Assembly: GCA_017311315.1 (NCBI GenBank)
Contig: CM029650.1
Span: 18,019,118 to 18,083,117, forward strand
Direction of reading: 5' to 3'
DNA length: 64,000 nt
Origin: Dendrocalamus latiflorus
Lineage: Eukaryota > Streptophyta > Magnoliopsida > Poales > Poaceae
A program made the translations under genes and the position numbers. Below, piece by piece: positions 57,591 through 64,000 of this stretch (position 1 is its first letter; every line of letters begins with the position of its first letter). The notes under the pieces are model-generated. The model saw only the letters and a program-made list of their open reading frames with translations. It had not been told where the DNA came from and ran no database searches.

Positions 57591-58200
57591 TCGAACTAGT
57601 CTAAAGAGTTGCTTGTCTTCATCCCCTCTCTTTCTTTTAATTTTAGAAGACTTTGTATTAGTTGTGGCTGATGGACTTTTACTCAAAATAAATAATAATG
57701 ACTGAAAGAAATGACTTTAGAAGGAAGGCATGAGAATTGGGGAGAGTAAGGGCCTGTTTGGGAGAGCTCCACCAGCTCCAGATCCACGAAAAACAGCTCC
57801 ACTCCACGAAATTTTACCCAAACGCTTCAGCTCTGCAAAATCTGGATCCACCAAAATCCTGGATCTGAGGGCCAGATCCATGGATTTCATGGAGCTCCTC
57901 AAGGGGTACTCCACCGTGGAGTTGGGTGGTAATTACCCACCAATGCCACTGGTAACACACCCCATCCCACCAAAAGTGGAGATATGCATGTGCGAGGCGA
58001 GAGTGAAAGGAGTGAGATATGTGTTGCTCCTGTGACCCCTGTCTTTTCTTCGGAGCGAGACGAGAGTAAAAAATAAATAGAGAAGCTGCTTTGAGAAATC
58101 AGATATTTATATTAATTTTTAGCTTTTCAAAACATAAACTAGAAGAAGAAGCTAATACGAATGGTACCTCCATGCGGTGATTGTTGATTTCAAAGTTTTA

Positions 58201-59047
58201 GGGTGTGTTTGGATGCTAGGATGACCCAGGGATGGAATGGTCCCGTTCCAATTTTGAGGTCATCCAGCTATTTGGTTGGTGGAATGGGGAAGAATGGAAT
58301 GGAAGCAAATGGTCCCTCCTAAGGGAATATTCCTCAAAAATTCCGGATCATACCATTCCACAAAAAATACCGGATCATACCATTCCATAAAAATCCCTCC
58401 CGTGCTCTCACCCCTCTCTCTCCCCCTCCCTGCTCCAGATCCAGATCTGGGCGGGACCCGCGCGAGCGGCGGCGCGGAGGCCGGGCGGCAGGCGGCGTCG
58501 CGGGAGGTCGGCGGCGGGCGGCGTCGCCGGAGGTCGGGCGGCGGGCGGCGTCGCGGGAGGTCGGGCGCGGGAGGTCCGGCGCGGGAGGACGGGCGCGGGC
58601 AGCGGCGCAGGAGATCGGGCGGCGTCGCGCGAGGTCGGCGGCGGGCGGCGTCGCGGGTGGTCGGGCGCGGGAGGACGGGCGCGGGCGGCGGCGCAGGAGA
58701 TCGGGCGGCCGTCGGCGTCGCGCGAGGTCGGCGGCGGGCGGCGTCACGGGAGGTCCGGCTCGGGAGGTTGGGCGCGGGAGGCCGGCGCGGGAGATCGGGC
58801 GCGGCCGGCGGGGCCGGCGGCCAGGGAGCTCCAGTGAAGGGCCAGGGAGCTCCAGTGAAGGGCCATCCCACCAACCAAACAAGAGACGGAACGGTTCCAT
58901 TCTTCTCCATCCCACTAACCAAACAAAAAATGGAACCATCCCATACTACCAACCAAACACATGGACGGAACCATCCCGTTCCATCCCAACCCAAAAAACT
59001 GGAATCATCCCATCCTATTCCTCCCCATTCACTAACCAAACACACCC
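58201..59047. mobile_element. PIF/Harbinger-type non-autonomous element with GC-rich core
   Basis: GGGTGTGTTTGGATGC ... ACTAACCAAACACACCC with 3-bp TSD TTA (58198-58200, 59048-59050), 847 bp. The core (58440-58830) is a GC-rich array of GGGCGGCGTCGCGGGAGGTCGG units. The large frames on both strands (up to 402 aa) come from this repeat. It lies about 600 bp upstream of the LARP6 TATA box. Confidence 0.93.
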
Positions 59048-59654
59048 TTAGTGAATTCCATGTTCTGCTTTTTTTCCTCCTGCAACGAGATGAGAACAAG
59101 AATTCCATGTACTGCTTTTCTTTTGCAAATGAGATGAAAGGAAGAGACCATGGAGGCCAGGCACGGCGCGGCGTCCTGGTGTCTTCGGGGAGGAGTTGGA
59201 GGCGTGGCGCGTTGGGCTGGCCGGCGGTGTTGCGAGGGAGACGGCGAACAGCGTCAGCTTCGGCAGCAGTAATGGCGGGGAAGAAGCTTCCCCCCCCTTT
59301 TCTAACTAGAGTGCTTTGAGATTGGTGTGCTGGTCCTTTTTTTTTTATCTCTTGTGCTGGTCCTTCGAAGGAGAGGGTCAGGCAGGGCCTTCCCATAGAA
59401 TTTTCGCCCGACATCAACCGGGTATTCTGCCTCCTGGCCCCACGCTCCAGTGACAGACACATCCTCAAAACCCCTCCTCCCGGAGTCGCGCGCGACGCCC
59501 TACACCACCCCCAAACACCAACCCACCCGAAACCAAATCCCGAGGCCGATCGGACGGCTCACACCCTACCCCACCGCACACCGGGCGCGCCCGAACCCGC
59601 ACCCCCCAGTCGCCGCCCCTTCTCCGCCGGAAGAACCCCGCGAGGGTCAGCGCC

Positions 59655-59662
59655 TATATATA
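59655..59662 (+). promoter_or_regulatory. TATA box of the LARP6 gene
   Basis: TATATATA in CGCCTATATATACCCC. Transcription would start near 59690, giving a leader of about 160 nt before ATG 59852. The CT-rich leader (CTTCTCCGCCACTACC) is typical of grass genes. Confidence 0.65.
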
Positions 59663-59851
59663 CCCCGACCTCACCGGAACTCTACCTTCGAGAACTCCCT
59701 TCTCCGCCACTACCTGAGCTCTCCCTACGCCACCGCCACCGCCGCTACTACTAGAGGAAGCTCTCATTGGTGCGCTATTTCGAGCTAGCTAGTACTAGTA
59801 GTTCCTATCCTGCTACTCACCACCGCCGCCTGCTCCCGAACCCTAACCCTA

Positions 59852-62800
59852 ATGCCACAGCAGGAGGTGCCTGACCAGATCGCCTCCGGGTGGTTTGCCA
59901 CGGAGGCGGCGGAGCGGCCGGGGGGCCTTCAGAGGAGCGGCTCCGCCAGCCGCCTCAACGCGCAGGCGCCGGAGTTCGTGCCGCGGGTCGCAGCGATGGC
60001 GCCTCCGCCGTCGGTGATACGCGTGTTTGCCGCGCCTCCCCCGCCGCGCGCGGCCTTCTTCGCGGCGCCGCCCCCGCCCCTGCCGTTCGAGTTCTACGCG
60101 CCGGTGAGGGGCGGCGGTGGATTTGCCGTCGAGGAGCCGGAACCGGAGCCGGAGCCGGAGGTGGGGTGCGCGGTGCCGGCGGCGGAGCCGGCGGTGGACG
60201 GGCTCGCCGACGAGGTGGTGCACAAGATCACTAAGCAGGTGGGTGTTGCTTTTTCCATTAGATGCAACTAGATCAAACATAAACATTAGTATTAATTCGA
60301 TGTGAAGCAGTGGCGAATCCAGAATGAAAAATTAGGGTGGGCTGAAAAATTATTCATTCTTATCCTAGATCTTAAGTTTTTGTAGAATTATTGGTTCTAC
60401 ACCTCGAATGATTAAATTACTTTGTAAGAAACATAGTTTTGTATTCTTTGTGCAATGAAATTCATAACTTCATATATGAATAAAAGCAAAGTAAAAAGAG
60501 ATATATAACGGAGGTACCTCGCTAATAGCAAGTGAATCCCAAAAACATGTAACTATAATTCTAGTAGATAATAATCTGTACATCAAAATAAAAAAATAGT
60601 AATACAATAGCAATTAGCAAAATGTACTTAATTACTTAAAGGATCATGAATATTTCAAATAAAAGAACCATACCACACGGTCAGCCGGTCACGGCGGTCA
60701 GGGAACTCAGGGGCAATGGCGCAATGCAGTGGCCAGTGGCGAATATCCTGACTCCAGTCGAGCATTCGGTCACAGGGACACAGCCACACAGGGTCACTCG
60801 ACAGTCTCGGGCTCTCGGCAGTCTCGGGCGCTCGGCTCACTCGGTCACTCCGCCGGGCGCCGGCGTCTCCGCCCTCACGCTGTCACGCAGAGGCAGCACC
60901 GCAGCAGCCAGCGGCCCAGCGCTCAGTAGAGCCGCCCGCCGCCGCGTCCCGCCGTCCCGCCTCCCCGCTCCCGCCTCCCGGCGTCCGGCGTCCCGGGCTC
61001 CCTCGGTCCCGCCTCCCCGGCTCCCCGCGTCCGCGAGGCCGCGACGGCGCGCGACCCCGCCCCCGGCAGCCCGGCTCCGCGCCTCCGCCGCGGCGCCGCT
61101 CAGGATCTGGATCCGGCGACCAGCGTCCCGCCTTGGCTCGTCACTCGTCGGCAGGCGGCACGGGTGAGCAATCTGCAATCGATTGGGGATTTGGGCATTT
61201 GGGGGATCGGGAGCTCGGGAAGGGATTTTGGTGGATTTGGGGAAATTTGGGAATTGGGAGAACAGCTGAATTAGGGCAACACCGCAACATGTATTGGATC
61301 ATTGGATGTGTGGGGCTGTGGGCACCTGGGCGGTGGGGCAGTGGCCAGTGGGCCTGCATCGGTTCGGCCTTGTTTCTTCTCCCGTGGCTCCGTGCTCTTC
61401 TTCTCACAGCTCTTCTCGTCGGGCGTCGGCGTCGTCGCCAGGGAGGAGGCACCGAGGCAGGGACTGGTCGCCGCAGGAGAGGGGGGGTGGTCGGCAAACC
61501 GGTGGAGGGTAGGCTTCAGCCTGATGAAGCCTACCCCATGGATTCGCCCCTGATGTGAAGTAGGAGATTGTGACCCAATTGACTATTATTGACTAACATA
61601 GTGTTTTCAGTCCTGTTAAGTGCTGGCATGATGATGTTTTATGTAACTGATTTTTAGCACAAGGGAATTGTTGGGGATTTAGTTGGTCAATAGTTCCTTG
61701 TTACCCGTGTGAAACAACGAGATGTCTTTTGACAACCATGGTGCGGTACTATAATAGTGTTGGAGATGGCTCAGTGCTGGTCATGTCAGGTGATTAAATG
61801 GTATGAGATTATGCATCCTATTGAGCTTAGCGTTAAGAATACATGCCTGGTATTTTTGCTTGGGGGTTGACTTACTTTGGAACATTTCAATATATCAAAA
61901 TGTTCCCTTCTGGTGAATTTGCTTGTGAAAACTTTTCCAGGTCAGCTATTCGTTGTAGTGTGTATTAGAATTGAGGTAATGATTCCTTGTATTGATGCTG
62001 GAAGCATTAAGTCTGTTTTCCTAGCATCTGTTTTACAGGAAATTGATCGAATCTCTCTGATTTTTCTTGTTGTCAAATATTTTTCACAAAAAAAATCAAG
62101 ATATGAGTGTAGGAAAAAGAAACAAAGTATGCACTTCCCTGTTTATCCAAAAAGTTGCTTTGATAACTACCTCAATAATAAACCAAATGCAGCCACACTA
62201 TTTTCCATGTATAGTAGTATGTTATTATTATTTATATAGTCAGTTAGCAAATGGCTAAATGTAAACAGGGTACATCAGACGGAGTTTTTTGGGATGCACG
62301 GGAATTTCAAACAGAATTGTTAAGTCCTGGCAACAACAATGGTCCTGTTATTTGTACTTTTGTATTGGTAGAGAAGACCAGGGCAAGGAGCAAAGATACT
62401 GTTCTCTACTTGTTTTGGTTCCCTTTTTTTCTTTTGCTTTTACCTGCTTATCATTGATTGCAATTTTGTAGGTGGAGTACTATTTCAGTGATATAAACCT
62501 GGCTACCACAGAACATTTGATGAGATTTATTACCAAGGATCCTGAGGGATATGGTGAGTTGTATATTTATATTTAAAGCTACTTTTTCTTGTAACTTGTT
62601 TATTCCATCTATATGTACGCTTGATTTCCAAAAGAAAGAGGAAAAACGGAAGTTACTCATGTTTGTTCCATCTATATGTACGCTTGATTAGGGGTGTAAA
62701 TGGGTTGGGTTAATCCCGACCGATCCGGTACCGAATCCGGTTGGTACCAGATTTGGGAAGGGAATTTGGTATCCGGTCGGATTCGGATAATTCATGTCGG

Positions 62801-64000
62801 ATTCGGATTCGGGAGAGTTGTTATCCGACCGAATAGTATTGGTATTTGGATACCGGATAATTATCCGGTCGGATATCTGGTCGGATATTCGGTCGGATAT
62901 CTGGTAAGAGCTAAGAATTCACCTTTTATTTTGCTAGTATTTGTTTTTTTTATCATATTGGTTGGTTGAGGTGTGCAGTGTATAAAAAGTTTTCCTGGAT
63001 CGTGCAAGCTTAAGTTCTCTAAAAGGAATATGACATTCAGTTGTGGCAACTATAAATATACAAATACTAAAATAGTGTTTTATTTCTAATTCTGCTGCTT
63101 GTGCAATTGGAATCCTAAATTTGTTCATTAAAATCACTCTTCCTAGGTAATGGAATGAAAAGCATGTAATCAGAGTATTATTAAACGATGAACTTTGGCA
63201 TGCTTCAGTAAATGAACAGGTAAATTTGTCAAAAGTCTATTATCCCCAATTGTCTACTATCTCTACCTTAATTTAGTAAAATTTCTTTAGCCTAGAAAAA
63301 GAAAATATTGTCTGTCAAGAATCAAGATTCATCTTGAAACGCCACACCTCAATGGGTAATTTTGGGGGAAACGCCGCACCATCTTCAGCTGATGAATTAT
63401 AATCATTATTATGTACTTATGTCTAACAGTTTAAGGCTTGAAGTGATGGTGGTATGGTTTAGCATATGTTTCTTTCCGTATACACGTACTATCCATCTAC
63501 ATTATCCGTTTTCGATTCGAAACCATTAAGTATCCGTTCCGGCGGCACCGTATTCGAAATTCCGAATACTCCGAATTCGTATCCGGTTTTACCGTATCCG
63601 ACCCCGAATCCGAGAAAAAAATATGGGTTAGGATATGGTATGAGCAAATGAGCAATATCCGTCCGAATCCGACCCGATTGCACCCCTACGCTTGATACCG
63701 CCTGAATAAGAATTATGTTTTTCGTTTGTTTAAACAATTTCCTAAATATTTTGGTTAAAAGGTGGGTTTTTTTGGTGTGTGTTGGGGGGGGGGGGGGGGG
63801 GTCAAGAAATAAGAATCTGCCATTTATAATCTTCCAACTAATGTGGACAGCCATAAAAAATTCGTATCAAGCCATGTTGGCAGTGAGTAACATGTTTTCT
63901 TACTCAATGCAGTGCCAATATCAGTTATTGCTGGCTTCAAGAAAATAAAAGCTTTAGTGCATAATAACTCAATGCTTGCTGCAGCCCTCCGAACCTCATC
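59852..64000 (+). CDS. LARP6: LARP6-type La-related RNA-binding protein with PAM2 motif, 5' part
   Basis: Three exons, each with GT/AG sites that keep the frame: 59852-60238, 62472-62553 and 63913 to beyond the window edge. The N-terminus (MPQQEVPDQIASGWF) leads to a PAM2-like motif, SRLNAQAPEFVPR (about residues 33-45), which in plant LARP6b/c binds the MLLE domain of poly(A)-binding protein. Proline-rich and EPEPEP-rich linkers follow. The La motif begins at VVHKITKQVEYYFSDINL, continues LMRFITKDPEGYVPISVI and GFKKIKAL, and is cut by the window edge; the RRM and C-terminal parts are outside. The La motif binds RNA, so a role in mRNA translation or stability in the cytoplasm is likely. LARP6b/c subtype is inferred from PAM2. 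Confidence 0.93.
60308..61552. mobile_element. Non-autonomous hAT element in LARP6 intron 1, with GC-rich cargo
   Basis: Ends CAGTGGCGAATCCAGAATG and CATGGATTCGCCCCTG, with a perfect 8-bp TSD ATGTGAAG (60300-60307, 61553-61560), 1245 bp. The interior from about 60680 to 61500 is GC-rich, with CTCGGGCGCTCGGCTCACTCGG repeats and a stretch resembling a gene 5' end; long frames there have no known domain. No transposase. Confidence 0.94.
62604..62690. repeat. Short local duplication in LARP6 intron 2
   Basis: TTCCATCTATATGTACGCTTG occurs twice (about 62604 and 62667); the second copy supplies the target of the hAT at 62689. Confidence 0.7.
62689..63688. mobile_element. Non-autonomous hAT element in LARP6 intron 2, 1000 bp
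   Basis: Ends TAGGGGTGTAAATGGG and GATTGCACCCCTA, with a perfect 8-bp TSD CGCTTGAT (62681-62688, 63689-63696). Both ends are rich in CCGGTCGGATTCGGAT words in inverted orientation. No transposase. A run of about 18 G follows at about 63785 in the intron. Confidence 0.94.

Noticed and set aside
58260..59468. 402-aa minus-strand and 347-aa plus-strand frames
   Set aside because: Overlapping low-complexity frames over the GC-rich core of a Harbinger element; no domain and no conserved start.
59849..60286. 145-aa minus-strand frame over LARP6 exon 1
   Set aside because: Shadow of the real plus-strand exon.

Overview
The window is nuclear DNA from a grass, probably a panicoid (sorghum, maize, sugarcane or Panicum type). 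This is inferred from the transposon families present: a CACTA element with GACGGTT subterminal repeats, a Sirevirus-type copia element with multiple polypurine tracts, long solo LTRs, and Tourist and hAT MITEs. The plant-type spliced genes agree. There are no prokaryotic features. Most of the sequence is nested transposable elements, and most boundaries below are supported by target-site duplications (TSDs) read directly from the sequence.

Layout. (1) 1-1531 is a shortened second copy of a segment also found at 53663-57575. (2) A deleted copia-type element (1532-12371, minus strand) is inserted in that copy. A 9.8 kb CACTA transposon (1664-11461, TSD AAG) is inserted in its LTR. The CACTA carries a spliced TNPA-like/Ulp1-protease gene, a broken TNPD transposase, an unrecognised 184-aa ORF, three palindromes and two minisatellites. 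(3) 13469-15243 is a Sirevirus-family solo LTR (TSD CAGAT) that splits an 81-bp tandem repeat. (4) 16181-23076 is a copia element (TSD TAGGT) with a degenerate polyprotein, interrupted in the integrase by a hAT element at 18734-20163 (TSD CGTACTGA). (5) 23478-27600 holds an exon fragment of a mitochondrial 3-oxoacyl-ACP synthase and a short GDSL-lipase fragment. The GDSL fragment is split by a 3.3 kb solo LTR (TSD CTCAT).

(6) 28340-44578, minus strand, is a CC-NBS-LRR resistance-gene relic. It has a frameshift, a stop in the kinase-2 motif, a GC-rich insertion in the LRR and a young 11.9 kb Sirevirus (29867-41808, TSD ATAGG) in the LRR. (7) 44900-59050 is intergenic and full of MITEs and LTR-like sequence. 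It includes a 1.0 kb MULE with long terminal inverted repeats (52326-53352), the second copy of the left-end segment, a hAT at 55957-56811 and Harbinger-type elements. (8) 59655-64000, plus strand, is the only gene that looks alive: the 5' part of a PAM2-containing LARP6-type La-related protein, with hAT elements in both visible introns. It runs off the right edge.

How it fits together: LARP6 is the one probable functional host gene, an RNA-binding protein expected to recruit poly(A)-binding protein. The NLR is a pseudogene. The CACTA and Sirevirus genes serve their own mobility. No rRNA, tRNA or CRISPR features were seen. Insertion order can be partly read from nesting and from by-eye LTR comparison: the Sirevirus LTRs differ by about 13 substitutions in about 1.97 kb, and the copia LTRs by about 14 in about 0.58 kb.
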